From: Dyella sp. M7H15-1
Lineage (GTDB): Bacteria; Pseudomonadota; Gammaproteobacteria; Xanthomonadales; Rhodanobacteraceae
Direction: 5' to 3'
Assembly: GCF_004114615.1 (NCBI RefSeq)
Contig: NZ_CP035300.1
Coordinates: 2,728,001-2,792,000 of the forward strand
DNA: 64,000 nt
Positions 19,919 to 29,368 of the stretch are shown piece after piece (position 1 is the first letter of the stretch; each line of letters begins with the position of its first letter). A model generated the notes under the pieces. It saw nothing but the letters and a program-made list of their open reading frames with translations. It was not told the origin of the DNA and ran no database searches. A program made the position numbers and the translations under genes.

Positions 19919-20755
19919 TCAGCGTTCACCGGTCGGCATATTTACGACGCGTATTTCGCGCTGCGGAAACGGAATGCTGATGCCTTCGGCATCGAATTGT
20001 TCCTTGACGGCACGCAGCAGATCGGTTTGCGCGGGCCAGAAATCATGGGTGCTGGTGTAGGCGCGCAGCAGCAAATGCACCGAACTTTCGCCCAGGCCAT
20101 CGGTCCAGACGGTTGGCGACGGGTCTATCAGGATACGCGGATCGTTCGCGAACAAGCGCCGTATCACGTCGATGGCCTTGCCGATATCATCGCGGTAACC
20201 GATGCCCACACGCAGTTCGAAGCGCCGCGTACCGCGCCGGCTGAAATTGATGATGGCGTCCGCGCCGATCTTGGCATTGGGCACCACGGCTTCACGATTG
20301 TCGGCCAAGACCAACTGGGTATGCATGAGATTAATGCCTTCAACCGTGCCGTCGACGCCACCTGCATGGATAAAATCGCCCACCTTGAAAGGGCGAAACA
20401 CGATCAGCAGCACACCCCAGGCCAGATTGCTCAAGGACCCTTGCAAGGCCAGGCCAATCGCCAGACCACCAGCACCCAGCGCGGCGAGCAATGGTGCGCT
20501 GGGAACGCCCGCTGTCTGCAAGGCGATCACGATCAGCACGGCAATCACCACGCCATAAAACAGATTGCGCAAAAAGCCGCTCAGCGTAGGGTCGACCGAG
20601 GCGCGATTCATCGCACGCTGCAGGAAATTTGCCAGACATCTGGCCAACCAGTTGCCCATCAACAAAACCAGCAAGGCGCCGATCAAGGACGGGCCGTGTT
20701 GATGAGCAAACGCCGATAAGTCGTCGATGGAAAGCTGCAAGAGACGCTCAAGCAT
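19919..20755 (-). CDS. Small-conductance mechanosensitive channel, MscS family
   Basis: An inner-membrane channel that opens under turgor stress and releases solutes. The 278-residue protein has helices at about 20-45 and 58-80, the Gly/Ala-rich pore helix GALGAGGLAIGLALQGSLSN (split here for display from LAALGAGG onward), and a cytoplasmic beta domain beginning FRPFKVGDFI. The VPNAKIGADAIINFSR block is typical. Start ATG at 20755 fits the family length; the longer frame to 20881 lacks hydrophobic or conserved sequence. It is transcribed separately from aceF. Confidence 0.9.
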   Translation of the reverse strand: MLERLLQLSIDDLSAFAHQHGPSLIGALLVLLMGNWLARCLANFLQRAMNRASVDPTLSGFLRNLFYGVVIAVLIVIALQTAGVPSAPLLAALGAGGLAIGLALQGSLSNLAWGVLLIVFRPFKVGDFIHAGGVDGTVEGINLMHTQLVLADNREAVVPNAKIGADAIINFSRRGTRRFELRVGIGYRDDIGKAIDVIRRLFANDPRILIDPSPTVWTDGLGESSVHLLLRAYTSTHDFWPAQTDLLRAVKEQFDAEGISIPFPQREIRVVNMPTGER

Positions 20756-20974
20756 GGCGCTGTCCTGGATAAAGCCGCCGAAAGCGTAGCAGCCGACCCG
20801 CGAATACGCATCAACGCGAATAGATGACGCGGCGCACATAGGCAAACCGACAGGTGCGCGACTGATCAATCGCGATCGCATGTGGCATTACGTGGAGAGT
20901 GTCGAGAATTGGAATCTCATCACGCATTGCCATCTATGGTGCTGGCATGACGAGCGCTCAAATCGATGGGAGCG

Positions 20975-21304
20975 TCACCGGGCGACATCCTCGATATGCG
21001 TGATCTTGCCATGCGCCATGGTAAAGATCGTGGTATGCCCATCACGCTGATACTGCCACGTCTCCCCTTTCTCCTTCGCTTCTTGCCGTTTGCTCTTGCT
21101 GACCGATGGGGAAGTGGTCTTGACTTTGCTCGAACTCTTCCCGCTTGAACTCTTCGTTCGCGTAGAAGGATTCCCCATCAGCGCTTTCACCTTGGCCGCG
21201 CTGTCACCCACCACCACCAACTGATTGCCAACGCGCAAACTTTCCAGCGCATGCGCACTGGCACTACAAACCAACAAGATGACGAAAAGAGGATAACGGC
21301 GCAT
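20975..21304 (-). CDS. Small secreted protein, DUF2845-like
   Basis: A 109-residue protein with a signal peptide (residues 1-19, cleavage after SAHA). A short domain follows with SLRVGNQLVVVGDSAAKV and a C-terminal WQYQRDGHTTIFTM segment. This pattern resembles the DUF2845 family of periplasmic proteins, though the family's cysteines are absent and the middle is a Lys/Ser-rich insert. ATG at 21304 follows AAGGAG. Function unknown. Confidence 0.65.
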   Translation of the reverse strand: MRRYPLFVILLVCSASAHALESLRVGNQLVVVGDSAAKVKALMGNPSTRTKSSSGKSSSKVKTTSPSVSKSKRQEAKEKGETWQYQRDGHTTIFTMAHGKITHIEDVAR

Positions 21305-21370
21305 GACATGCTCCTTGTCAATGGAATCAGAATACCAGCACCGCAGCAGCCCCGTGCAGCAAACCTGTCA

Positions 21371-21844
21371 TCAGTGACCCACGGCCTTGGCCAAACTGTG
21401 CATGTCCAGATCGATCGACTGCAGGCGGGGGAGCTGGCGATGCAAGGTCGCGTTCATATCGCCCATGGCCACCCGGTTGAGCGCGCGCTCGAAGGCTTTC
21501 AACAGGCGCTGCTCTTTGCGGGCCAGCAGGCGTATCCAAGCGCCATCACGCCGGGGCATGCCTCGGGCGAGCAAGGTATCGAAGCGCTGGCGCGCCAGAC
21601 CGAGCAGGCGACTACGGGTGGCGGGCTCCAAGGCGTGATAGCGCATCTGCGCCTGAAGCTCGGCGATCACCTCGTCCAGCGACTGAGCCTCTTCATCCAG
21701 CACCGTGCGCAGTCCGGGCTCGTTCACCTGCACAGCGGCGTGACGATACAGCGCCCTCAGCTCAATGCTGCGGCGGATCAGACCATTGCACAGGTATCGG
21801 GGTGTGAGCGACACAGCGGTCGCCTCCTGCCTAATCGTGGACAT
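21371..21844 (-). CDS. Alpha-helical protein, possible DUF2383/PA2169-type four-helix bundle
   Basis: A 157-residue soluble, almost all-helical protein without signal or membrane segment. The pattern of helices (LCNGLIRRSIELRALYRHAA, then LDEVIAELQAQM, later LARKEQRLLKAFERAL) resembles the PA2169/DUF2383 family of ferritin-like bundles. I see no metal-binding ExxH pairs. No strong ribosome site precedes the ATG at 21844. The function is unknown and the family call tentative. Confidence 0.55.
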   Translation of the reverse strand: MSTIRQEATAVSLTPRYLCNGLIRRSIELRALYRHAAVQVNEPGLRTVLDEEAQSLDEVIAELQAQMRYHALEPATRSRLLGLARQRFDTLLARGMPRRDGAWIRLLARKEQRLLKAFERALNRVAMGDMNATLHRQLPRLQSIDLDMHSLAKAVGH

Positions 21845-21974
21845 TCAAGGATGGTGCCATGTTGCAGAACGGGGACTTAGCGGCGCATTAATCTGCGACG
21901 CTTCGCTGGCGTTTGCTCAGCCGGCATTTCATCGCTAAGGCCCGACTCAGAAACTGCGGCTGAACCCGCCCCAC

Positions 21975-22526
21975 TCAGCTTTGCCGCGCCCGGAACTGCA
22001 GACGAACCGCTGGATGCCCAAGCTGCCAGGCCAGCCACAGAAGTATCGGTACGGCGACGATACGCAGCCCCAAGCCCGCCAGCAGAATCCGTTTCAAATC
22101 TGCCATCTGCGCAACCTGCCCGGATGACGGCTGGCCACCGGCAAGCAATGCATTGGCCGCATCGAAGGCCTGCCATTGCTGCCACATCAACACACCGCGG
22201 TAAGCGCTCCACACGCACAGCACCAGGGCAACCGCTCGCAACACCGGTCGTGCCCAAGCCTGCCGCAGGATGCAGCCGACACACGCCACGATCACGATGA
22301 AGGCCGCTATGAGATAGCCCATGTCCCAGCCCAGCATGCCGTGCAGGGTCGATGCGCTCTGCTCGTCCCCTGCCGGCAATGCCCGCAAAGCGCCCCATAC
22401 TTGCTGAGCATGCTGGATGTATTGCACACCGCCGAACGCCGCCAACAACAGCAGTATCCAGGCCAGCATGCGCCACCACGCAAACCTAGGCTTGCGCCAG
22501 CCCAGATCCGATTGGGAAATCAACAT
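21975..22526 (-). CDS. Hypothetical four-helix inner-membrane protein
   Basis: A 183-residue protein with hydrophobic spans at about 18-38, 70-90, 98-115 and 150-168. It begins in the stop codon of the peroxiredoxin gene upstream (TGATG, one-base overlap), so the two are translationally coupled. I do not recognise a family. Coupling with a periplasmic peroxiredoxin suggests an envelope role, without firm evidence. Confidence 0.65.
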   Translation of the reverse strand: MLISQSDLGWRKPRFAWWRMLAWILLLLAAFGGVQYIQHAQQVWGALRALPAGDEQSASTLHGMLGWDMGYLIAAFIVIVACVGCILRQAWARPVLRAVALVLCVWSAYRGVLMWQQWQAFDAANALLAGGQPSSGQVAQMADLKRILLAGLGLRIVAVPILLWLAWQLGHPAVRLQFRARQS

Positions 22527-23074
22527 CAGTTAGCAGCCTTTTTCAGGGTATCAAGGTCGTTCAGTACCTGAGCGGAATTTTTCTCTGGATCCACGTCACG
22601 GTAGATCTTGGCGATCTTGCCACTGGGATCGATCAGAAACGTCGTGCGCTTGGCGAAATGCAAGCCGACTGCCGAAGTCAGTACGCCATAGCCGATCGCC
22701 ACCTGACGCTTGGCGTCAGACAATAAGGGAAAGGGTACGTGGTACTTGGCTGCGAATTCGGCATGCGATTTCACGTCGTCCAGGCTTACTCCAACCACAT
22801 CGGCACCCGCTTGGCGCAGCTTGATGATGGAATCTCGGAAGGCGCATACCTCGGTCGTACAGCCTGGGGTGAAATCCTTGGGATAGAAATAAAGCACCAG
22901 CCAACGTCCATGGTAATCAGCCGGCGTGCGCCAATGCCCGTTCTGGTCTTCCAGACGGAAGTTGGGGGCGGCCTGGCCAACCTGCGGATTGTCCAGCCCC
23001 ACTCCCGCCCGCACCGGGATCGCCAGGAGGCCCAACAGGCAGATCATCGCAAGCACGATTGAAAAGCGACGCAT
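22526..23074 (-). CDS. Exported peroxiredoxin, Bcp/PrxQ type
   Basis: A thiol peroxidase of 182 residues that reduces hydrogen and organic peroxides. The peroxidatic Cys72 lies in PKDFTPGCTTEVC and the resolving cysteine is probably Cys77, the five-residue spacing of PrxQ/Bcp. Unlike standard cytoplasmic Bcp, it has a signal peptide (MRRFSIVLAMICLLGLLA, cleavage about residue 23), so it should work in the periplasm. ATG at 23074 has a GGGGG site; the longer frame to 23101 has none. The membrane-protein gene downstream is coupled to it. Confidence 0.87.
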   Translation of the reverse strand: MRRFSIVLAMICLLGLLAIPVRAGVGLDNPQVGQAAPNFRLEDQNGHWRTPADYHGRWLVLYFYPKDFTPGCTTEVCAFRDSIIKLRQAGADVVGVSLDDVKSHAEFAAKYHVPFPLLSDAKRQVAIGYGVLTSAVGLHFAKRTTFLIDPSGKIAKIYRDVDPEKNSAQVLNDLDTLKKAAN

Positions 23075-23241
23075 GGATATAACCCCCAGGAAGAAAGACA
23101 TCGTTCTGAAAAGCTTTGGATGGATCGAGTATACGCGGGCCTTTCACGCTACAAGAACGTGTGGAAAGAACAGCCCGAAATGTCAACAAAACGAAAGACG
23201 CCACAAGGGCGCCTTTCGCACATCATTGCAACCAGGCCAGC

Positions 23242-23700
23242 TTACTTGACCGGTTCGATATCGAACTTGTCGAGGGCTACGCCCAGATTCACACCTTCGC
23301 CCGTGCCCTCCAGTGCAATCGAGACCGTACCCTTGGTCAACACCTGCGCTGTGCTGCTTTTGACCAAGCCGGCCGAAGCGCCGCCCTGGACATAGCTGCC
23401 GTACACCTCATGGATGCCGTGAACATTGCTGATATCACCGCGGCCGCTGACCCGGAACTTGCCTGCCGTCAGACCACCACCGTGCACGCTGAGCGTGACC
23501 GCGCCACGCTGCCCGTTATCGCACACCACATGGCCTCTACCGGTGGCGTGCTGATAAATCGCCGACCAGCCCTCCAGTTCATAAGTCAAATGACACTTGA
23601 TGGGTGCTGAGGCCGCGAGAGCCGAGGTCGCCGGCAGGCCAGCGAGTCCACCGGCGCAGAGCACCAGGGCTGCAGTCAATCCAAAAATACGCTTCTTCAT
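23242..23700 (-). CDS. Hypothetical secreted protein
   Basis: A 152-residue exported protein. The signal peptide covers residues 1-29 (MKKRIFGLTAALVLCAGGLA, then cleavage after ALA). The mature part is Gly-rich and probably all-beta, with two cysteines (KCHLTYELEG and HVVCDNGQRG) that could form a disulfide. It ends VNLGVALDKFDIEPVK. ATG at 23700 follows GAAGGAG. No family is recognised. It is a single gene with its own spacing on both sides. Confidence 0.7.
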   Translation of the reverse strand: MKKRIFGLTAALVLCAGGLAGLPATSALAASAPIKCHLTYELEGWSAIYQHATGRGHVVCDNGQRGAVTLSVHGGGLTAGKFRVSGRGDISNVHGIHEVYGSYVQGGASAGLVKSSTAQVLTKGTVSIALEGTGEGVNLGVALDKFDIEPVK

Positions 23701-23929
23701 GGTGGGTCTCCTTCTATGTGCGTTTACGGTTGTCGATGCCGTGACGGAAGTGTCACGCCTGCAAACTGAACGAATTGGCAAGGATGCGTAAGAACATTCA
23801 GCATCAGCCATGTCATGTGATCTCCATGTGCAAACGCCGTATGTTGTTTCCCCAGGCTTGATGCTTAACTAACAACACGCCGCGCACACTAAAAGCGTGT
23901 ATAGCACCGATTATTGCCACGGAGGAAAC

Positions 23930-24349
23930 ATGGTCAAGTATTCGCTGGTTGGCTACGACAGTTCCGATTCGTCGCAACGTGCCTTCCGCTTCGCCATGGA
24001 GATGGCGCGTTGCGGCGGTGGCCGCGTGCGCGTGGTGTATGTGCTGCAGGTGACCCAGGGCGGCGCGGATGCCTGCGCGCTGATGATTACCGATGAATCT
24101 CGCCAACGCAGCCAGGAACTGCTGGAGGAACTGCGCGCTATCGCTCCGGAGGCCACCGACCGCGTGGATCTAGAGATCACCCATGGCAGTCCGGGGGACG
24201 TCCTGCTCAACCAGGTCCGCCAGCACCCGGACATCGACCATATCGTGATTGGCCATACCTCAAGAGGCGCCCTGGGTCGCTGGCTGCTGGGTTCGGTGTC
24301 CGAGGATGTGCTGGCCGGAGCCCACGTGCCGGTGACCGTGGTCCGTTAA
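23930..24349 (+). CDS. Universal stress protein, UspA family
   Basis: A 139-residue single-domain Usp. The beta1 strand is YSLVGYDSSDSSQRAF and the nucleotide-binding signature GHTSRGALGRWLLGSVS fits the G-2X-G-9X-G-S/T pattern, so it probably binds ATP. Such proteins accumulate under starvation or redox stress. ATG at 23930 sits behind a full GGAGG site. The downstream diiron-like gene is on the same strand 40 bases later and may be cotranscribed. Confidence 0.9.
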   Translation: MVKYSLVGYDSSDSSQRAFRFAMEMARCGGGRVRVVYVLQVTQGGADACALMITDESRQRSQELLEELRAIAPEATDRVDLEITHGSPGDVLLNQVRQHPDIDHIVIGHTSRGALGRWLLGSVSEDVLAGAHVPVTVVR

Positions 24350-24389
24350 AATTCCTGTCACGGCAGCTTTAGGCTGACATTAATCCGTC

Positions 24390-25286
24390 ATGCCGCTCAC
24401 CCTTTATGCTGTTGTCCCCGATTTGTCACAAACCGGGCAGTCCCTTTTGCACAGGAACCACTACGTGGACTACCGCTCCGCTCTGCCTTGGACTCTGGAA
24501 AGCCTGACTTTCGCGAATATCGATATTGCCCGCGTACGGCATAACCAGGATCTTTTCCTGTTGCTTTGCAGCGCCTCGTTTGTGGAAAGCGGCTCGGACC
24601 TGTACACACACAACTTGATCGAACACTTCGACGGCGATCAGGAACTGCAGGATTGGCTGCGTGAGCATTGGGAGCACGAAGAGTTACAACACGGCCGCGC
24701 GTTGGCCGCCTATGTGCGTCATGTCTGGCCCGAGTTCGACTGGGATACCGGCTTCAAGGCGTTCTGGGACGATTACGGCGCGTTGTGCACCAACGAACAA
24801 CTGGAGCCCTCACGCGGCCTGGAGCTGGCCGCCCGCTGCGTGGTGGAAACGGGCACCGCCAGCCTGTACCGCGCCTTGAACGATATCGTCGACGAACCCG
24901 TGCTCAAGCAGCTCACCCGCCACATCAAGAGCGACGAAGTGCGGCATTACAAGCACTTCTACCAGGCCTTCCGGCGTTATCGGGAAAGCGAACGGCTAGG
25001 GCGATACAAGGTGTTCCGCGCGATTTTGCGCCGCGTCAACGAGATCCGCCATGAGGACAGCGACATCGCGCTGCGCCACGTGTTCAACCAGTGCTATCCG
25101 CAGCACAAGGACAACAAGGCGGAGTTCCAGAAAGTGGTTGGGCCAGCCCAGGCGCTGTTGCGCCGGCATATCCCGGCGGAAATGATGGTGAAGATGCTGC
25201 TCAAGCCGCTGGATCTGCCGCCACGCCTACAGCAATCACTGGAAAAGCCGCTGGCGAAGATCAGCGAGAAGCTGTTCTTGCAATAA
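24390..25286 (+). CDS. Diiron ferritin-like protein
   Basis: A soluble 298-residue helical protein with a complete set of likely diiron ligands: Glu66, Glu98-x-x-His101, Glu153 and Glu183-x-x-His186. The E-(about 30)-ExxH spacing in both halves is that of ferritin-like carboxylate diiron enzymes such as R2, AurF or fatty-acid desaturase relatives. The reaction cannot be told; oxygenase or oxidase activity is possible. A GTG at 24465 with AGGA upstream is a credible alternative start giving 273 residues and keeping all ligands. A second protein with the same ligand pattern is at 57966-58970. Confidence 0.8.
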   Translation: MPLTLYAVVPDLSQTGQSLLHRNHYVDYRSALPWTLESLTFANIDIARVRHNQDLFLLLCSASFVESGSDLYTHNLIEHFDGDQELQDWLREHWEHEELQHGRALAAYVRHVWPEFDWDTGFKAFWDDYGALCTNEQLEPSRGLELAARCVVETGTASLYRALNDIVDEPVLKQLTRHIKSDEVRHYKHFYQAFRRYRESERLGRYKVFRAILRRVNEIRHEDSDIALRHVFNQCYPQHKDNKAEFQKVVGPAQALLRRHIPAEMMVKMLLKPLDLPPRLQQSLEKPLAKISEKLFLQ

Positions 25287-25346
25287 ACCCTTTGCGTTGG
25301 AAGAGCAGGCTGTCGATGTGACGCTGGGCCTCTTTCAACAGCGGGC

Positions 25347-26087
25347 TCACTTCTTACCCAATGCCGTCCATTTCGACGGATCGTAGCCACCAGTGTCGAA
25401 CACCAACTCCTGCTTGCCGCCATCCCGCGTCTCGACATGGAAGACGATGCGCTTGGTCTTTTCCATGGCCTCGATAAAAGGCTTGTCGTCACGGATAAAG
25501 ATGGCGGGCTCGCCGGTCGTGGGCAGGAAGGCGCGCACCGGATGTGGCTTGCCGTCAAACTGGGCCTGCAGCATGCAATTGCCCTTGCAGACGAAACCAT
25601 GTCCGGTGCCGAACAGGAACAAACTCTGCCCCCATTGGGTGTGGCGGCGTAACACCAGCCGCACGGCGCGGTCTCCCGAAGGCCGGGTACTAAAGAGGCT
25701 GGCGGTGGATTGCGTGCCGCCTTCCATCGGGGCGACCTGATAGGTCCAGAGCGCTGCCAGCCGGCGCTTTTCGCTGGTTTCCCTCCATCGCTGTGCGACC
25801 TCCGGCAAGGTCTGCTGCACTTCTTTCGCGGCGTCGGAGTTGGGGAAATGCTGGACGATATCCTGTCCAAGCAGGGCCGCCATCTCATCATTCTTCATCT
25901 GCAGCATCTGGCGATAGTTCTGCAGTTGGCGATTGGCCTCGTCGGCTTCCACCTGCGCCTGGACCTTGGCGGCATCGGCCTGGGATGGCGCGGGATTCTG
26001 ATCCTGCTGCGAACAGGCGGCCAGCGCCACCAGCAAGCCGCAAACTGCGGCAACCACGGTGGGGCGACGGAAGGGCAAACGAATCAT
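25347..26087 (-). CDS. Hypothetical lipoprotein
   Basis: A 246-residue protein with a lipoprotein signal (RPTVVAAVCGLLVALAAC), putting Cys25 as the lipidated residue. A helical, Glu/Gln-rich segment follows (about 40-110, possible coiled coil), then a C-terminal beta-rich domain with two cysteines in FVCKGNCMLQ. I do not recognise a family. Start ATG at 26087 places the signal at the N terminus; the frame to 26111 adds eight residues. Confidence 0.7.
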   Translation of the reverse strand: MIRLPFRRPTVVAAVCGLLVALAACSQQDQNPAPSQADAAKVQAQVEADEANRQLQNYRQMLQMKNDEMAALLGQDIVQHFPNSDAAKEVQQTLPEVAQRWRETSEKRRLAALWTYQVAPMEGGTQSTASLFSTRPSGDRAVRLVLRRHTQWGQSLFLFGTGHGFVCKGNCMLQAQFDGKPHPVRAFLPTTGEPAIFIRDDKPFIEAMEKTKRIVFHVETRDGGKQELVFDTGGYDPSKWTALGKK

Positions 26088-26428
26088 TGTCAGTACGCCC
26101 GCGTTGGACAAGATGCTAGCTTGGAACGAGCCATCTTCCGGTGCAACCCACGTCCCCTACGTCGGTGCAGATTGGCCAAAACGATCACGCAAGGATGTGC
26201 TTGGCGTGATTTCGTTGGATCTGTTCGTTGTGGTGTGGGCTTGTGGATGTGGATGTTTCCAGCCTTGCGCCATTGAAGCTGCGCGCGGTGCATCCGTTGG
26301 ACAAGGCGCCGGGGGTGACCGGTGGCGAATACCGCCTGTTGGCTGGCTGAACACGCGTATCATTGGTTAATGCCACGCTCACCTCAGCGCTGGCAGTTTG
26401 AACAACTCGGACCGTATGGAGAATCCTC
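26088..26428. other. Divergent intergenic region
   Basis: About 340 bases separate the lipoprotein gene and the small membrane-anchored protein, which are transcribed away from each other. I see no convincing gene. Around 26270-26350 one frame reads like coding sequence (KLRAVHPLDKAPGVTGG) without a start, which may be a decayed gene tail. Confidence 0.35.
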
Positions 26429-26746
26429 ATGAGCAGGCAAGCCGATATCGAACGTCGTCTCGACAACCTGAGCACCCACGTGCGTCATTACACCGATGGC
26501 GTCTCTGAAACGACCGATGGCCTGTTGGCCCGAGGGCGCCGCGCCGTGGGCCGTTTCAATCGCGCTGATACGGGCAAGCGCATCGCACGCGCCGCGGAGG
26601 ATTTCGCCGACGAAGCCAACTATCAGTATCGCCGACTGCGGCGACAAGCGAATCGCCATCCGGTGGCGACCGCGGCGATTGTCGCCGGCACGGTGGGTGC
26701 GCTGTTCTTGCTCTATCGAACACTGCGTCGCGACAGCGAAAACTGA
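26429..26746 (+). CDS. Small C-terminally membrane-anchored protein, DUF883-like
   Basis: A 105-residue protein with a charged helical N-terminal part (residues 1-75) and one C-terminal hydrophobic span (PVATAAIVAGTVGALFLLYR, about 79-98) ending in a positive tail. The layout resembles ElaB/YqjD/DUF883 proteins, which tether to the inner membrane and in some cases bind ribosomes in stationary phase. That is by architecture only. ATG follows GGAG. Confidence 0.65.
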   Translation: MSRQADIERRLDNLSTHVRHYTDGVSETTDGLLARGRRAVGRFNRADTGKRIARAAEDFADEANYQYRRLRRQANRHPVATAAIVAGTVGALFLLYRTLRRDSEN

Positions 26747-26783
26747 GCTTATTTATCGCGTCTTATTTATCGCGCCGGCAATT

Positions 26784-29171
26784 TCATTCGCAACTTGCCG
26801 GCGCCTCCTGATAGGGAAGTTCGGGATCGAAGCGTTGCGGTACGGTGTACTGCAGTTTGCAACGGGAAGCCCCAATCGGTTCCAGGTATAGCGATGTGCC
26901 GATATCGGCGTTGATCAGCAAGACATTGCCATCGCCGACCACTGTCCCGACGAAATCGCCTTGTTCATTGAAGACACTGGTGCCCTGTGGGGCCGTGCTT
27001 CCATCGCGCATGCGCGCCTGCAATACAAGCTGGCGTATCGCTGTCGCAAGCATGGATTGGGTGAACACCGCACCACGCGCTAGATTCAATTCCAGTTGCG
27101 TGGTTTCCAGGCGATAGTTGAGCGGCAACGATTTACCGTCCACCTGGATACGTGTAGTTCGATACGGATACGGCATCGACAGCAACGCCGTACCCAGCCT
27201 GGAGACGGTCGCCTGCGTACCCGGACCATTCAGACGCAAGCCCGTCAGCTCCGGCACCTTGACCACCACAAAACTGTCGCCCAGACGATTGGCCGACAAC
27301 GCAAGCGCGCGATCGCCCGTTAGCACCATGCTGCCGGTTGCCGACGCATAGAACGATCGCTGCCCTGTCGTGGTTTGCGACAAACCGCCCGCCCATTGCG
27401 CATAGGCCGAATTCGCCTGCGCGGATGCACTCACACGCGAGCCGCTGTCGTCGCGATAGCCATCGACCTGATAACCAACGTTATTGCCGACGCGCCCCTG
27501 ATAGCTCATCGCCGCGGCATTATCGCCGCGGCCATTCTGGTAATAGCGGGCACTGACTGATTCCCGCCCAAGCGGCAAACTCAAGGCGAGATAGGCCGCG
27601 CTGCGGCCATATCGATCCCGTTGCCAACTGACATTGAGCTGCAGACGCCCCAACCTGCGAGTGGCCGTGAACGCGTGTAGAAAACTCGTGCCGAGCGCAT
27701 CGCCAGCATGCGTGAGCGTGTAAGCAAAGGCGCCCCAGCGAAGACTGGCCCAATTCACCGAGGCGCTCAGCGATTGCGTGTAGGTGCTCTGGGCATTGGG
27801 CCATAGCGAGTCTTCCAGCATCGCGTATTGGCGCGAACGAAGCTGCCAGGCGACGCCTCCGCTGACGTTGCCGAACCACGTCATCGATGCCTGCGCCTGT
27901 CCCATCACTCCAGAACCTAGGCTCTGCGCGTGCGACGTGCTGAGCCCCGCGCTGACCCATTGCTGGCGCGTGGCAAGCGACCATTGCATGGATGCATTCT
28001 GATAGCCCTGCGCCACCATCGCGCCACTTCCCAGCCGCATATGTGGAGAAATGCTGAAAGCATAATCGCCATAAGCCAGCATGGGAGCGCGTGGTGCGTC
28101 CTCACCATAGAACAAGCTACGGTAACGTCCACCACCCATGTGATACGTCGTAGGCAAGTCAGCCGCACTTTCGGCCATCGGCGCAGGCACGATGAATTGC
28201 GACACGATGCCATCTTCTTCCGTCACCCGCACTTCGATCTCGGCGCCAGGCATAAGCCCGGTTACCTCACTGAGTGCGTAGGGTCCGGGCGAAACCACCG
28301 TCCGGTAAATCACTTGTCCACGCTGGCGCAACTCGATCACCGCATGACTGGTAGCGATTCCCTGGATGGGCACCACCAACGGTGCCGCTTGCGCCTGCGC
28401 GGTATCGGAAAACCACTGTGCGCCGAGCACGGGCAAGCCCGCATAGAAATCGGACGCAGCGTACAAGCTCCCAGCCTGCCATAACGATGACAGCGATTCG
28501 ATATTCCGCTGCACATATGCGTTTTGCCATTGAGTGGTGGATAAGGACGCCGACTTGGTATAGACCTCCGAACTGCGAAATACCCAGTTATCGATATTGA
28601 AACCCGGCTCGATCTGCGCTTGAAAATAATCGCGACTTCCCACCGCACCATCGAAGCGCTGTGCGAACACCCGGTAATTCATCATCACCGCCCTACCGCC
28701 CCGCTGCGAAGCGCCATCACGTGCGTCCGGGTCGAAGGCATCCTCCGGCACAACGATGGCAACACGTGACATCCCAGGCTGGAGTTCAACGCGCGAACCT
28801 GGAAATAATCGTCGCACGTCATGACACGATTCTTCCGCCAGGTCATCTGCTCTACGCAACCTGAGCCGTGAAAGTAGCTGGCGATCGAAACAGACGTCGC
28901 CATCGCCATTGAATCGCACATCCATCAACTGGGCGTAGCCCGCGTTGATGCTTACACTGGCCATCTGCACACCGGGAAGAAAACGTGCACGCTGCGCAAA
29001 AAAGCGCGCAACATCCTCGCCATAGCCTCGATCGGCCAGCACCTTGGTATCGAACTGCACGGAGGCCGCCGAAGCACCGCGATCCTCAGCATGCACGGTA
29101 GTCATGAATAGAAGCACGCAAACGATTGCACCAAGGATCAGGTACCTCAACCATTGCTTTGCCGACGTCAC
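26784..29171 (-). CDS. Outer-membrane usher of a chaperone-usher fimbrial system
   Basis: A 795-residue usher that would secrete and assemble pilin subunits. It has a signal peptide (1-28), an N-terminal domain, the plug/barrel region with many alternating beta strands (YFQAQIEPGFNIDNWVFRS and on), and C-terminal domains ending in KLQYTVPQRFDPELPY. Translation starts at GTG 29171 with a strong GGGAGG site. It is the last gene of a chaperone, two-pilin, usher set. A terminator-like hairpin lies between it and the pilins. It belongs to the PapC/FimD superfamily, probably the YhcD-like branch, given the DUF1120 partners. Confidence 0.87.
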   Translation of the reverse strand: MTSAKQWLRYLILGAIVCVLLFMTTVHAEDRGASAASVQFDTKVLADRGYGEDVARFFAQRARFLPGVQMASVSINAGYAQLMDVRFNGDGDVCFDRQLLSRLRLRRADDLAEESCHDVRRLFPGSRVELQPGMSRVAIVVPEDAFDPDARDGASQRGGRAVMMNYRVFAQRFDGAVGSRDYFQAQIEPGFNIDNWVFRSSEVYTKSASLSTTQWQNAYVQRNIESLSSLWQAGSLYAASDFYAGLPVLGAQWFSDTAQAQAAPLVVPIQGIATSHAVIELRQRGQVIYRTVVSPGPYALSEVTGLMPGAEIEVRVTEEDGIVSQFIVPAPMAESAADLPTTYHMGGGRYRSLFYGEDAPRAPMLAYGDYAFSISPHMRLGSGAMVAQGYQNASMQWSLATRQQWVSAGLSTSHAQSLGSGVMGQAQASMTWFGNVSGGVAWQLRSRQYAMLEDSLWPNAQSTYTQSLSASVNWASLRWGAFAYTLTHAGDALGTSFLHAFTATRRLGRLQLNVSWQRDRYGRSAAYLALSLPLGRESVSARYYQNGRGDNAAAMSYQGRVGNNVGYQVDGYRDDSGSRVSASAQANSAYAQWAGGLSQTTTGQRSFYASATGSMVLTGDRALALSANRLGDSFVVVKVPELTGLRLNGPGTQATVSRLGTALLSMPYPYRTTRIQVDGKSLPLNYRLETTQLELNLARGAVFTQSMLATAIRQLVLQARMRDGSTAPQGTSVFNEQGDFVGTVVGDGNVLLINADIGTSLYLEPIGASRCKLQYTVPQRFDPELPYQEAPASCE

Positions 29172-29207
29172 AGGACCTCCCTATCCCCCATCGTCTGCCG
29201 AGATCGC

Positions 29208-29241
29208 TTTAAAAAGAGCAAGGCCGCATACGCAGCCTTGC
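29208..29241 (-). terminator. Intra-operon terminator/attenuator between pilin and usher genes
   Basis: On the minus strand GCAAGGC (29235-29241) pairs with GCCTTGC (29218-29224), followed by TCTTTTT. It sits after the second pilin-like gene and before the usher, so it would lower usher transcripts relative to pilins. Confidence 0.7.
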
Positions 29242-29368
29242 CGAAGGCAAAAAGTGGGGAGCGAAAGGCCGTCGCACGCTTGCCCCGTCTAGTGTGGCGT
29301 CTCGCAAGTAACGTGAATAAATTCCGAGTGGATTTCGTCGCGAGACAAGGCGCGAGGAGGAGGGACCC

